From Chondrilla cf. caribensis (lineage: Eukaryota; Porifera; Demospongiae; Chondrillida; Chondrillidae): a stretch of 30,000 nucleotides of DNA. A model generated the notes under the pieces. That model saw only the letters and a list, made by a program, of their open reading frames with translations. It did no database searches and was not told the DNA's origin. Location: the NCBI GenBank assembly GCA_964020155.1, contig OZ026565.1, forward strand, positions 4,681,053-4,711,052, in the 5' to 3' direction. The position numbers and the translations under genes were made by a program. Shown in pieces: positions 9,093-18,397 of the stretch (within the stretch, counting starts at the first letter, position 1; every line of letters begins with the position of its first letter).

Positions 9093-9151
9093 ATACCAAC
9101 CACACCCAAATCAACCAGCTGAAAGCCAACAAGATGTATCAGGACCTAGTG
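9093..9151 (+). CDS. P1 exon 2: linker
   Basis: This is a 59-base exon between TTAAAG and GTGAGTGG. Joined to exon 1 in phase 2 it reads QYQPHPNQPAESQQDVSGPS, a flexible Pro/Gln/Ser linker. Relatives are at 1158-1220 (broken), 17995-18056 and 29982 (cut by the window end). The start base is A where others have G, which leaves Gln unchanged. It ends one base into a Gly codon, matching the phase of the 78-base repeat exons. Confidence 0.7.
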
Positions 9152-11443
9152 GTGAGTGGAGCTAGGGTCAACTACTTCAGAATTACATTTTGTATGTCCA
9201 TGTACACAGTACAGAACCATGTACAAACATTGATCCCTTCACATGGCCAATCCTTTACAAATCAATGGTTTCAAAGACTTGTATAGGGTCTGAAGGTGGT
9301 TGTCACAAAATTACTACAGTACCACCTTCACAACAACCCAATGCACAGATCAGTTGCATGCAGAGGGAAATGTTAAGTTCCAATTAATGTAACATATTGT
9401 GGGACTGACACATGTCAGTTTGTACACCTTACATGTGTAGTAGACATTGGAGGACATTAATATGTATTACTATTACTATTCCTAAATACACACTAGGGTG
9501 CATGTAGTAGCTCATACATAATATAATGTGAGTCACGGAAGCCATTGAGCCATGGTAGCCACTTTACATGGGTATTGGGCTGTTTATTGCTGGGAAGTTG
9601 TGACATGATCCTGGACTTGTTATTCCCTAGTAACCAGGTTACAGTATGACATGAACAGGTCTGACTGGACCTACAGGGGTGGAAAACAATACTGATAATA
9701 ATTATTATGTTAATACCCTGAACTGTGCTGTAAACAAAGTGTGGATATTCATTATTTATCAATGATATTCATAGCCTGTTATACCACAATGTCTCTAATG
9801 TAATTTATCTGGTGTGACCACAATCCTATATACTGCAGAGTCCAAAATTCCCAAGAGGTAATTTTGAATCACTTGATTTAGGACTGTTCGCTTTTTTATT
9901 TTCGTGAATGGCAAGTGTATCGCTTATTGTTAGTACTTCTAGGGAGCTTTTGCATTATAATAGGCCACAGTACAGTGTTGTCATAGTCGAGACAAGGTTC
10001 TGGTACTTCAGATATTCCACCTTGGTGAGGTCCTTGTATCTTCCTGAGTTGCTTCTTGGAATCTTTTTTGAGATGTGCATTAATTTCCATTTGAGCAGTT
10101 TGAATAGAGAGTTGGGCAACGTTCCTTGACTTTAGGATAAAAAGGCCTGAAATATTCCAAGGCTTCATTTTCTAAGACATCTTGTGAGTTGTGAAATTCG
10201 CGAAAATTGCATTCCTCAAAAATTATTGTAGGAATATAAACACTATTGTAGGAATTTCAGACAACAACACTGTAGAATCACCGGTGTAAATATTCCACCA
10301 TCATGGTGAATTTGATGTCATTTATTTTTTATATGTGGAGTTAACATGACTGGATGGAGTATAGGCGCATTTAGGGACGCTAATAATGTACGATTGCTCC
10401 TTTATGCACTTGGGAGGAGTGATTAAACACCTATGCATTACTCTCAATACTGGCCATCGGCTGTAAAGCTAGGTTAGGTGCCTAGATCTAACTGAGCAAC
10501 GAGATAACATTTAAGCAATGATCATTAGACACCGCTTATCCTCAGTTTTAGTTGTTTTTCTTCTGAAGGTTTCAAGATAGACTTTGAAGCTGTGGCTCAA
10601 TCATGACATTATAGCATACCTCTGACATAATTTCAGCTGTAATGTCCCTTGATTTCATTGTGCCTTCTGGTGGGGAATCCACCAGTACGGCAGTCCATGG
10701 CATGATTGACAGAGAAAGCGTGTTCACAGGTGCACTTTATTGGTAGGTGTGTGGGGTGCAAGTTGTAACAAAGACAAAGAGCATCTCGTAAGTCTCCTTT
10801 ATGTAAGGCAAAACCATGTTCTTGGACAGGGATAGCAGAGAGCCAGGAAGACACCCCCTTTTCCTGCCCCAGATCCATAGCCAGCTTGGCAGGTGGCAAC
10901 ATAGTTGTTCTGCAGTTTGTGTTTGCTTCTTCTGTTTCTGGACTTTAACTTCATATTTTGCGAACCTCTGTTTTGTGACTGTATCTATGCAATACTGAAA
11001 CTGCTTCTCATTGACCAGTTTAACTAAGGGAGCTGTAACTTTCATTGAAGCCACATATTCGTTTGAAGCTATATGTGTTGGATTGGCCAGCCCCAGACCA
11101 CCCAAACGAGTGGGTAGGGATTATAGCTGTCGTTCTGCCTCACTAACATCTCTTCCGGTGAGGGCTGGAATGAGATGATAGCGAATTGCTTACGAACGAA
11201 CTTTTAATTAATTAATTGATTATGATATTAATTAAATATCAACTGTAGTCATAACCCATCCCAATCCTGCACTTTGTACCAAGATTAACCTCATATATTG
11301 TAGGTTTATTAGGTTGGTCTATATGGGATATTATTTATTCACCATGAGTGAACTAATTTAACATACCTCTATAATGTACATATATGATGTAAAGAAGCAT
11401 AATATGTACTACGTCACTCATTCTATGTACTGTACATTGTCAG
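9152..11443. other. Intron 2 of P1
   Basis: This long intron holds a reverse-transcriptase relic (10545-11195, - strand). The rest is AT-rich, without recognised exons. The - strand frame at 9896-10168 has no motif I know. Segments with TTCGCGAAAA near 10197 may be decayed mobile DNA. Confidence 0.55.
10545..11195 (-). pseudogene. LINE-like reverse transcriptase relic (3' part)
   Basis: On the - strand a chain of frames reads AIRYHLIPALTGRDVSEAER, then SLPTRLGGLGLANPTHIASN, then after a frame change SSWLSAIPVQEHGFALHKGD and LRDALCLCYN, then a Cys/His cluster (CTCEHAFSVNHAMDC) and GGFPTRRHNEI, and after a further change DITAEIMSEVCYNV. L-P-x-R-x-G-G-L-G-L and the Cys/His knuckle are familiar from the C-terminal part of non-LTR reverse transcriptase proteins common in sponges and cnidarians. 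An in-frame TAA before SLPTRL, at least two frameshifts and the lack of a catalytic region show it is dead. It lies antisense within P1 intron 2. Confidence 0.75.
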
Positions 11444-11521
11444 GTACGGGTTCTCGTCCAATGGAGTCCTCCACACCTCATACTACTGAAACCACTCAGG
11501 ATGATGTCCCTGGACCTAGTG
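11444..11521 (+). CDS. P1 exon 3: 78-base Pro/Ser/Thr/acidic repeat
   Basis: Bounded by TTGTCAG and GTGAGTGG, this exon is exactly 78 bases, enters and leaves in phase 1, and encodes 26 residues (GTGSRPMESSTPHTTETTQD, then DVPGPS). Because the phases are symmetric it can be duplicated or skipped without breaking the frame. Four more intact copies occur at 11592, 18246, 21204 and 21352. The content suggests a disordered spacer, perhaps modified on Ser/Thr. Confidence 0.7.
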
Positions 11522-11591
11522 GTGAGTGGAGTGTAATACACTGTTCACATCAATGTGAGTATGTGTGTTGATTATACATTTATCCGATCAG

Positions 11592-11669
11592 GTACTGGTC
11601 CTCTTCCAATGGAGTCCTCCACACCTTATCCTTCTGAAACCCCTCAGGATGATCTCCCTGGACTTAGTG
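11592..11669 (+). CDS. P1 exon 4: 78-base repeat, second copy
   Basis: Same length and phase as exon 3 (GTGPLPMESSTPYPSETPQD, then DLPGLS). The intron between them is only 70 bases (11522-11591). A 148-base exon-plus-intron unit was therefore duplicated, as also seen at 21204-21351. The donor is GTGAGTAA. Confidence 0.7.
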
Positions 11670-12477
11670 GTGAGTAAAGGCACACACTCATTCTCTGTGT
11701 GTGTAGTTCATGCTATGTTGCGTCCTCACCCAAAGCTTGTGAACTTGAATAGCCTCACCAGGAGGTTCAAATTTTAAGGACTTAAAATAATTAAACATTT
11801 AAACATTCACAGTAGGTCATGTACAATAAGTATACGGAATCATCACAGCCCTACTAGCATATCAGGGTTCTCGTCAGGATTTTATGTAGGAGTATTGTTC
11901 CAATTGGGCAACAGTTGCTTAATTTCTAGCCTAAAGTTGAGCAATTTGCCATTCAATACGTGATGTCATGCCAAAAATGGCAGATGTATAATATATATTG
12001 GTAATTGTGGCAGTTAAAAAGGTTTGGCAGATAAACCAGCAGCAGATTAATGAGAATTCACTGTAACTGTTTTGTAATATGTTCTTTCCATATACATTTG
12101 TTTGTGCAAATGTGACACTTGAAACATGTGACTTTGTGGCTGTCACATTATTCAAATATTAATTATACAAGCATCAAGGGTTTTCAAAGTCTATATGTTA
12201 ATAATTAATTTTATATTAATTTTATGACTTAGAATGTGTGGCAAAAGTTTGGTGCCAGTTGCCTTTCAATGTGCAACAGCACAATTTGTGGTGAACACTT
12301 ATTATACCCTTTTCACATGGACGCCGTAAGCGGGTCGAACCCGGGTCGATTTGACTCGGGTTTCGACCCGCTTTCGACCCGATTTCCGTTCACATGAGGA
12401 TAACAAGATTCGCATATTGTGTAAATATTTGATTCAAGAAATTGGCGATGTTGGGCGTTCTGCTGGTTTTGCTTTAG

Positions 12478-12830
12478 TTGTGGCATCGTCTGAGGTGTAG
12501 AGCTCGTAGACGGCAACTAAAGGTCAGGTATATGACAAGAAGAGCAGCTATGAACCGTTTGCGGGAGTACAGACTTTGCAAACTGCTCATTTTTGGCTTT
12601 CTTGTTCGCTCGGCGTTCAAGTGCGTGTTAGACCAGCAGAACCATCTGGATGAAGCCCAGAAGCCCTTCGTTTTTGACCGAAATTACCGGGAACTGGTCC
12701 GATAGGGAATTGAAGCAGAATTTTCGTGTCGGCAGGGTCACTTTTAACTTTTTATCCCGGGAACTAAAGGGTTTTCTCCAAAGGCAGCATGTTGTTGCTG
12801 AGGAAAATAATAAACCGAGTCGAACAACTA
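12478..12830 (+). pseudogene. Harbinger transposase N-terminal fragment
   Basis: Two overlapping + frames (12478-12705 and 12650 onward) contain basic helical sequence, then FVFDRNYREL and, after a frameshift, ELKQNFRVGRVTFNFLSREL followed by KGFLQRQ. The F-R-x-x-R-x-T-F-x-F-L pattern is the usual N-terminal signature of HARBI1-type transposases. The DDE catalytic core is absent; the frame ends at the deletion joint near 12835. Confidence 0.75.
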
Positions 12831-12831
12831 T

Positions 12832-12994
12832 TTATAATAAGCAAGGCTTGGATCTCATCGTCACTCCACGTTCGTCCTACTAGTCCGCCATTTTTAACTC
12901 GCTTGTAACCGGGTCGAACCCTACTTTTTACAAGGGTTCGACCCGGAATTTTAACCCGGGTTCGACCCGGTTTCGTGACGTCATGTGAACGCAC
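12832..12994 (-). pseudogene. Harbinger Myb/SANT-like protein fragment
   Basis: On the - strand a frame includes GRTWSDDEIQALLII, which resembles the first helix of the Myb/trihelix-like DNA-binding protein that Harbinger elements encode beside the transposase. Only this start remains; the rest was lost in the same deletion that removed the transposase core. The two remnants face each other. Confidence 0.6.
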
Positions 12995-13092
12995 TAACTC
13001 GCTTTAAACCGAGTTCGACTCGGGTTCGACCCGCTTTACGGCGTCCATGTGAAAAGGGTATTAGTAGATAATACTTTGTTCACTCTGTACAG

Positions 13093-13835
13093 GTACAGGC
13101 AACACTTCATCAGAGATCCCCACACAAGAGGAAGAACTGTTCTATCCGTTTCCATCTGAAGAGCTGGAGGATGATTTCAATGATATTGCCCTGGACACAT
13201 GGGAGCAGATAAATCATCTTGATGAGGAAAATTTTGAATCTATGCGCACATTTCTAGCTATTTTTCTAAAGCCAAAAGTACCTTCAGATGCTGAGCCTCC
13301 TGATATACCAAAAGATAAGGAGAAACTCAAGAAGTTTTTAATTTCCAAATGGGACATTTTAAACTTTCGTGTCCTTAAAAAAGTCATAAGGCAGCTGGAG
13401 AAACACAAGTGTACCAGTGAACAACTCTTAACAAAACAATTGGAGGTGTATGAGAGTAAACTTACAAAGGAAGTGCCAATCTTTCTAGAAGAATGTAAAA
13501 TTAAAAAAATTTCTGTGAAAAAAATACCCTGCCACTCAACACTAGCTGTTAAAATTGCCCTTACTCCTAATGAATTATGGCTGAGTAGAATCTTCCAATT
13601 AAAGGAATTCTTTGTGCGAGTTTTTCATATCCCTGAAGCATTGTTTAAAGGTTTTTCCACTGGCTGTACTATCCTGTACTTCTCCATTCCCAAGGATTCA
13701 GTGTGGTGTCTCCCAGCTTGTCTTCATCCCTCCAACCTCCCTCAACTGGAAGAATGGAAGGTGGTTTCTCTGTCAGTAGAAGGGAAGTTCACCATTGATC
13801 TAGTTGAGAAGAGGATTGTTGATGTATTGGAGGAG
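13093..13835 (+). CDS. P1 exon 5: W domain 1
   Basis: Bounded by TCTGTACAG and GTGAGC, this exon gives 247 codons. A Ser/Glu-rich start is followed by an acidic helix (EELEDDFNDIALDTWEQINH), then a helical section beginning FLISKWDILNFRVLKK (about residues 82-97 of the exon), a conserved stretch LSRIFQLKEFFVRVFHIPEA, a hydrophobic strand GCTILYFSIPKDSV (about 190-203), and EEWKVVSLSVEGKFTIDLVE near the end. The pattern recalls an unnamed domain, common in sponge and cnidarian multidomain proteins, with a Trp-Asp start and a G-S/C-x-I-L-x-F-x-I-P strand; I know no function. Relatives are 21532-22217 and the half copy at 25205-25336. Confidence 0.75.
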
Positions 13836-14488
13836 GTGAGCTGTGTGTGTGTGCGTGTGTGCGTGCGTGCGTGCGTGCGTGTGTGTTTGTGTGTGTAGGG
13901 GTCATCCAGAATCTAGGATCACCCTAGCCCTTTTCAGTGAATTCCATTCATCAACTCCTATTGTCCTACTGTGCTATACCTTACTAATTGTAAGTTTCCC
14001 TACTAACTCGAAATTTTGTGTATACGTAGAGCCTCAACATGTGTAAATCTTTGTGTATTGGACAAAATAACCACTCTTTCTCTTACTTCCCTATCCCTCA
14101 CGCACCTTCTTCACTTATCCTCTTTCCTTATAGTTCTTTTTTCAGGACAAAATCAACCTATATTACACATTGCATGTATGGAAATTTCTGTCCTTTGATT
14201 CTAGCAATAATGAATCTTCAGTTTTATGTGCAGTTTTATTGTGATCCAGGATATTATTATATTTCGCAAATTGACATTGGTTGATATCATAATTTTTTAT
14301 TTTTGCAAAAGGGCAAATTCCTGTGGCTGATTACTTTTGAAGCGAAAATATTCATGAATTTAATTTGCATGGATCCAAAGTCATGTGAAATACTCAAAAA
14401 TGAAATCCAGCAAAAACTAGACTAAGTGCAATCTCCTCCCTAAGGTTTCATTCACTCCTTTTTGTTTTGTTTTGCTATAAAATTATAG
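13836..14488. other. Intron 5 of P1, starting with a (GT)n tract
   Basis: The donor GTGAGC runs directly into TGTGTGTGTGCGTG repeats up to about 13898. The rest is AT-rich with no recognised exon; the short frames here lack context. Confidence 0.6.
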
Positions 14489-14572
14489 CCTTCTGCTAAA
14501 CTGATGAGTGAAGACTACCAACTCAAAGATAAAATTGCTGAAATGGAGAAAGCTCTCAGATATTATGAACAG
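14489..14572 (+). CDS. P1 exon 6: coiled-coil segment
   Basis: An 84-base exon, phase 0 at both sides, lies between AATTATAG and GTGGGT. It encodes 28 residues with a heptad-like pattern (SEDYQLKDKIAEMEKALRYY). It may let the protein pair with itself or a partner. It is too short to place in a family. Confidence 0.6.
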
Positions 14573-15431
14573 GTGGGTTTTGATGAAGCACAAATGTCCA
14601 GTGGGTTACAATGCAAGGTCTAATGGAGCTAGTGAATTTTTATTCCCACTAACCATGTGAGATGCAGTCATCTACTATAATTTTGGCCATTTCCCTGCAT
14701 CTTAATATCACATTATGGCCCTAGACTCTAAAAGTCTATTGTAAAGATTCGGTGATAATGTGTAGGATTTGTATCCCTGACAATGAAGAATTGGGAATTT
14801 GTACGTTCCAAAGCATAAATTGCAATTGCTTTACATTTACACTTGACGAAAACAACTTGGCCAGCCAGGCCAGCCAGGTTTGCCGAGGGTGGCCACGGCC
14901 AGGTAACATATTCAATGATGTCATTGTATTGACAATGTACACACAAGTTTTCTGAATCTGAGTTCCACTTCCAATCCAGTACCTCGCATGCTTGCACACT
15001 AGTCTAATATCTATGGTAACCGTTACGATACCATTTACAAAAACAGAGGTTTATAATTATTAAATGTTTACTCAATTCTCACTTTTTAGCATAAATGAAT
15101 TGGTGAACCTATGCTTGGTACCTCAGCAAACCAAAACATAATACTTTAATGCATGCTATTTGAAATCTACATTCATACCAAAGGGAATAACTAGAAAACA
15201 TCTACCAGAGGACAATAATTATTAATGGAGCCAAGAGAGCTGTATGTAGACAAATAATAATATTATGATAATAATTATATTACAATAATAGGTGTAACCT
15301 GGCATCAAAATGCAGTAACCAGATAGTACCTCATGACCATCCGATTGTCCTTGTATAAAGTGTTGATCTGACCCCAGTTGTTGGTATATTGATCCATGGT
15401 CTGACTATTGAGTTGGGTGTACTGTTATTAG
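14573..15431. other. Intron 6 of P1
   Basis: AT-rich sequence with a GCCAGCCAGGCCAGCCAGG run near 14860. No exon, transposon end or RNA gene was recognised. Confidence 0.5.
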
Positions 15432-15578
15432 GTCAAACCTGATCCAATGTTTGAAGTGGAAAGTTTGGGATTGAAACCCCTCACTAAGGAAGCTGAACCA
15501 GAACCACCTGACCATCCAGATGTCAAACTAAAACTGGAAACAACTGATCCAAACTGGGAACATGGATTCAAACTTGAG
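15432..15578 (+). CDS. P1 exon 7: acidic/Pro-rich segment
   Basis: A 147-base exon, phase 0 at both ends, from TTATTAG to GTGAGT. It encodes 49 residues: VKPDPMFEVESLGLKPLTKE, then a Pro/Glu-rich part and DPNWEHGFKLE. It resembles the P2 exon at 26538-26696 (GGPDPILEDEGSELEPIAKK) in length class, phase and the xxPDP start, which supports both as real exons. Probably an unstructured spacer. Confidence 0.65.
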
Positions 15579-15797
15579 GTGAGTAAAGTATTATACTCAT
15601 AGTGTGTGTTCTCAATGAGACCAAGACTGTGTTCTATGTATATATCAGGTCCTATTCCTATTCCAGAATTAATAGTTCAAATGGACCACAGTATCAGACT
15701 ATTTTCACCTACACTATTTTCATTCAAACCATCAAATTTCAGCTCAAATGTCAAGAAATAGATGAAATACACTGTAGCTGTGAAATTTAGCAATGCA
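15579..15797. other. Intron 7 of P1, 5' part
   Basis: Nothing was recognised except simple AT-rich intron. The BEN-type element and a 16-bp minisatellite fill most of the rest of this intron. Confidence 0.5.
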
Positions 15798-16618
15798 TAC
15801 GGTACGTGACACGGATAACTAACACGGATCCGTCGAAATTTGCGGATTTCCGTGACGTATTTCCTCGGATAGGAACGCAGGTTTCCGCAGATTTTCCGTA
15901 CAATACCGTGCGGATTTTCCATATAATACCGTGCAGATTTTCTGTATAAAACCGTAGGGTTTTGAAGGCGAAAGTATATATTATTATACTAAAGATACGT
16001 ACGTACGTACATACTGAACATACGTAGTTACTCCTAATACTTACTTTGTTATGCTGATGGATATACTTCTGAATCATACGCTGCGTACCCAAGTTCACAC
16101 AATTCACGATAGTAAATAGTATTAGCAAATATACCGGTAGAACAGAAGAGGAACAAAATAAGAAGAATATTATAAGCCTCAGACTAGTTACATACGTACG
16201 TACGTGTGTGCAGAATAAAGAAAAAGTACTATTGGTTTTCAATTCCTGTCTTCGTCTTTCGGCATACCTCATCTATGGCATTCCGCATGTCCTTTTCCGC
16301 CGTGATCGCCGTCTCCAGCCTCTCGAGAGGATAGTGCTTCATGCACGTTGCGTGGATAGCTTTTACTTTGGTTTGGTCTAAGGCTATCTTCCCACAAACT
16401 CCTCTACAATTGCTCGAAGATTATAAACAGACTAAGTACGTACGTATATTTGGTCTATCCTTTTCTCCGTTTTCCTGTCTATTCTACTATCCGCGGATTG
16501 CCGAGCGGACTGTCCGCAAATTCCCACGCGGACGTTGCGTACTGCCGCACAGATATCCTCGGAATACCTACGCGGAATGTCCGCGCGGAAATTTAAGTTA
16601 TCCGTGTCACGTACCGTA
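15798..16618 (-). mobile_element. DNA element with TACGGTACGTGACACGGAT ends
   Basis: The two ends are inverted repeats: TACGGTACGTGACACGGATA from the left, and the same read from the right, before diverging. TA at both outer edges may be a 2-base target duplication. GCGGATTTTCCGTA-like units repeat near the left end (15838-15960), and GCGGA/TCCGC motifs crowd the right end, as in the subterminal repeats of many DNA transposons. It contains one coding-like stretch on the - strand. I cannot assign a superfamily. Confidence 0.7.
16229..16390 (-). pseudogene. Possible BEN-domain fragment in the element
   Basis: On the - strand about 53 codons read KIALDQTKVKAIHATCMKHY, PLERLETAITAEKDMRNAID, then EVCRKTKTGIENQ and TAG at 16229-16231. 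The spacing of LD..KV..I.......YP and the final A-I-x-x-x-C-R resembles the C-terminal half of a BEN DNA-binding domain; this is from memory. Upstream the frame meets TAA at 16421-16423, so this would be an exon or a fragment. No start is seen. Confidence 0.35.
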
Positions 16619-16676
16619 GATACATAGCACATTTGTAATCTCATATACATGGAATCATCCAAACTTGTAACCATGA

Positions 16677-16904
16677 AAACATGTAGCAAGCACACATGTA
16701 GCCAACCACACATGTAGCCAACTACACATGTAACCAACCACACATGTAGCCAACCACACATGTAGCCGACCACACATGTAGCCAACCACACATGTAGCCA
16801 ACCACACATGTAGCCAACCACACATGTAGCCGACCACACATGTAGCAAACCACACATGTAGCCGACCACACATGTAGCCGACCACCCATGTAGCCAACCA
16901 CACA
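16677..16904 (-). repeat. 16-bp minisatellite, inverted relative to 5873-6246
   Basis: About 14 copies of ACACATGTAGCC[A/G]ACC, the reverse complement of the unit at 5873-6246. It starts about 60 bases after the BEN-type element and lies in P1 intron 7. Confidence 0.95.
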
Positions 16905-17100
16905 ATTTTGAATGGAATGTGGAGGTGATAAGTTTCAGTCACTGTTTCACTGTATTAATAATTAGCTTTAATTGACAACAGATCATATAGTTCATAAATT
17001 TCATTGGTTAATCAATGAATTGTTCCCACCCTTATTCTATAGTACATTTGTGCAATGAAAATGTGGATATATTTTCCTACATTTCATTCATTCCCCACAG

Positions 17101-17423
17101 AAATTACAGAATATAGAGGAAGTCACAATAAATGTGTTGAATCGTCTGCATGTCTACTTGCAAGAAAATCTACCAGTCGATGTGAGCTTTATTTCCAGAC
17201 TACAAGGTGAACGCCTCCTTGCTGATGAAAATGCTGACCAAATTCGAATAACAGTTGAAACGAAGGGAGGTAAATCCGGAGTTAACGGATTACTGCACTA
17301 TATGTCCTTGTACTACAATGAGGAGATGTTGGAAAAGTTCTGTGTCTTTTTGGAGGAGTTTTCCAAGCCAGCTAAACCTGTGCTGCTTACAATAGCAACT
17401 AGAATCAGAGAAGAAATGAAACG
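17101..17423 (+). CDS. P1 exon 8: CARD-like domain 2
   Basis: This internal exon follows CCCCACAG in phase 0 and reads KLQNIEEVTINVLNRLHVYL, then the CARD pattern: ENLPVDVSFISRLQGERLLA, DENADQIRI, GGKSGVNGLLHYMSLYYNEE and EKFCVFLEEFSKPAKPVLL, ending in MKR at donor GTGAGTG. It aligns end to end with exon 1 but has its own N-terminal extension in place of MEGGDATKKI, as expected for a domain now inside a longer protein. It is clearly more diverged from P1 exon 1 than P3 is, so it is the older duplicate. Confidence 0.72.
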
Positions 17424-17994
17424 GTGAGTGATTGATACTTGCCCGCTTGAAGAAATGAAAGGATTGTCACGTGTTGTGAAAATGGCACTGTAATGAAAGG
17501 GTAGATATTACTGAAAATTGTTTATGTAAATGCTCTAATTCATCTTTGGATTGTTAAATATGCTACTATTTTCAATGTTTGTTTCAGTTATTTTGGTTTC
17601 CAAGTTTTGTTGCAATTTTTGCACCAAACAATTTTAATCTAGCAGTTAATTGATGGAGCTAAGTGTCAGAGACTGGAATTTTTCACATTTACAAATTGGT
17701 ACATATTGTGGAGCTATATACAAACTGATAAAACTGTGACTATCATAAAATCTGCTGGACCATACCGTCATTCAAGCCATGAATCCATGTATGATATTTG
17801 TTGAGTTGTAGGGGTTACCAATAATCTGAGGATGTGTTAGCTATTGCAGCAAAATCTGAATAATTAGAGATACACTTCAGTTACAACTAGTAAGAGACAG
17901 ATATTTGGAAAGACATTTTAAAGCCTCTCAAGCATATGCATTCCTTTTATTTGGTATAAAATTATTTTATTAAAACTGTTTACTTGTACTACAG
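17424..17994. other. Intron 8 of P1
   Basis: AT-rich intron with no recognised feature. Confidence 0.55.
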
Positions 17995-18056
17995 GTACCA
18001 ACTACACCCATTGGGACTGACTGGAAGCCAACAAAGTGAGCCCTCTGGGCCCAGGG
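17995..18056 (+). CDS. P1 exon 9: second linker
   Basis: A 62-base exon between ACTACAG and GTGAGTG. Joined to exon 8 it reads RYQLHPLGLTGSQQSEPSGP, then R. It is one codon longer than the linker at 9093 but keeps the entry and exit phases. Confidence 0.65.
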
Positions 18057-18245
18057 GTGAGTGTAAACCTTGTACATAGATACAATGTCCAAGTCTTGAG
18101 TCATTGAGTTAGAGCTGGTTGACAGAAGAGAGGTCCTCAACTGATTTGGTTAATTTCTCTATGGATGTAAGGTGCACCTTAGTGGTAGTATGAACTACAT
18201 GTATTAATGTATTCATTTATGTGAGCATATACTGTACATTGTCAG

Positions 18246-18323
18246 GTACTGGTCCTCTTCCAATGGAGTCCTCCACACCTCATACTACTGGAACATCTGA
18301 AGATGATGTCCCTGGACCTAGTG
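18246..18323 (+). CDS. P1 exon 10: 78-base repeat, third copy
   Basis: Again exactly 78 bases between TTGTCAG and GTGAGTG, phase 1-1, reading GTGPLPMESSTPHTTGTSED then DVPGPS. The donor runs directly into a (GT)n tract at 18324-18397. Confidence 0.7.
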
Positions 18324-18345
18324 GTGAGTGTGTGTGTGTGTGTGT

Positions 18346-18392
<47 letters not shown>

Positions 18393-18397
18393 TGCAT
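18324..18397 (+). repeat. (GT)n tract starting at a splice donor
   Basis: GTGAG is followed at once by TGTGTG repeats, with a CT and an AT interruption. The first bases serve both as donor and as repeat. Confidence 0.9.

Larger units (their letters stand above)
3486..9151 (+). repeat. Segmental duplication, copy A
   Basis: From CTTATCAACTTGGAACGC onward this block is co-linear with 25430-30000. It runs from the terminal exons of one paralogue (P0 here, P2 there), through intergenic DNA, into the promoter and first exons of the next (P1 here, P3 there). Differences are large insertions or deletions. Copy A has extra DNA at about 5440-6515 and a hAT element at 7381-8136. It lacks most of the region corresponding to 26270-26700, which contains an exon. 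Elsewhere only scattered substitutions are visible. Confidence 0.9.
12305..13060 (+). mobile_element. PIF/Harbinger DNA transposon, internally deleted
   Basis: The ends are inverted repeats of about 45 bases with one gap and a few changes, each starting TACCCTTTTCACATGGACGC. The element is flanked by TTA at 12302-12304 and 13061-13063, the 3-base duplication typical of PIF/Harbinger. Many GGGTCGAACCC-type motifs lie just inside both ends. The coding remnants match the known two-gene plan of this superfamily. It sits in P1 intron 4, 32 bases before the next exon. Confidence 0.9.
11670..13092. other. Intron 4 of P1
   Basis: AT-rich intron holding the Harbinger element at 12305-13060. Nothing else was recognised between 11670 and 12301. 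Confidence 0.55.

Noticed and set aside
9896..10168. 90-codon - strand frame in P1 intron 2
   Set aside because: I recognise no motif, and it has no splice or promoter context. It may be decayed mobile DNA.
7381..13060. The hAT and Harbinger elements are both exactly 756 bases long
   Set aside because: Their ends, target duplications and proteins are unrelated; equal length appears to be chance.
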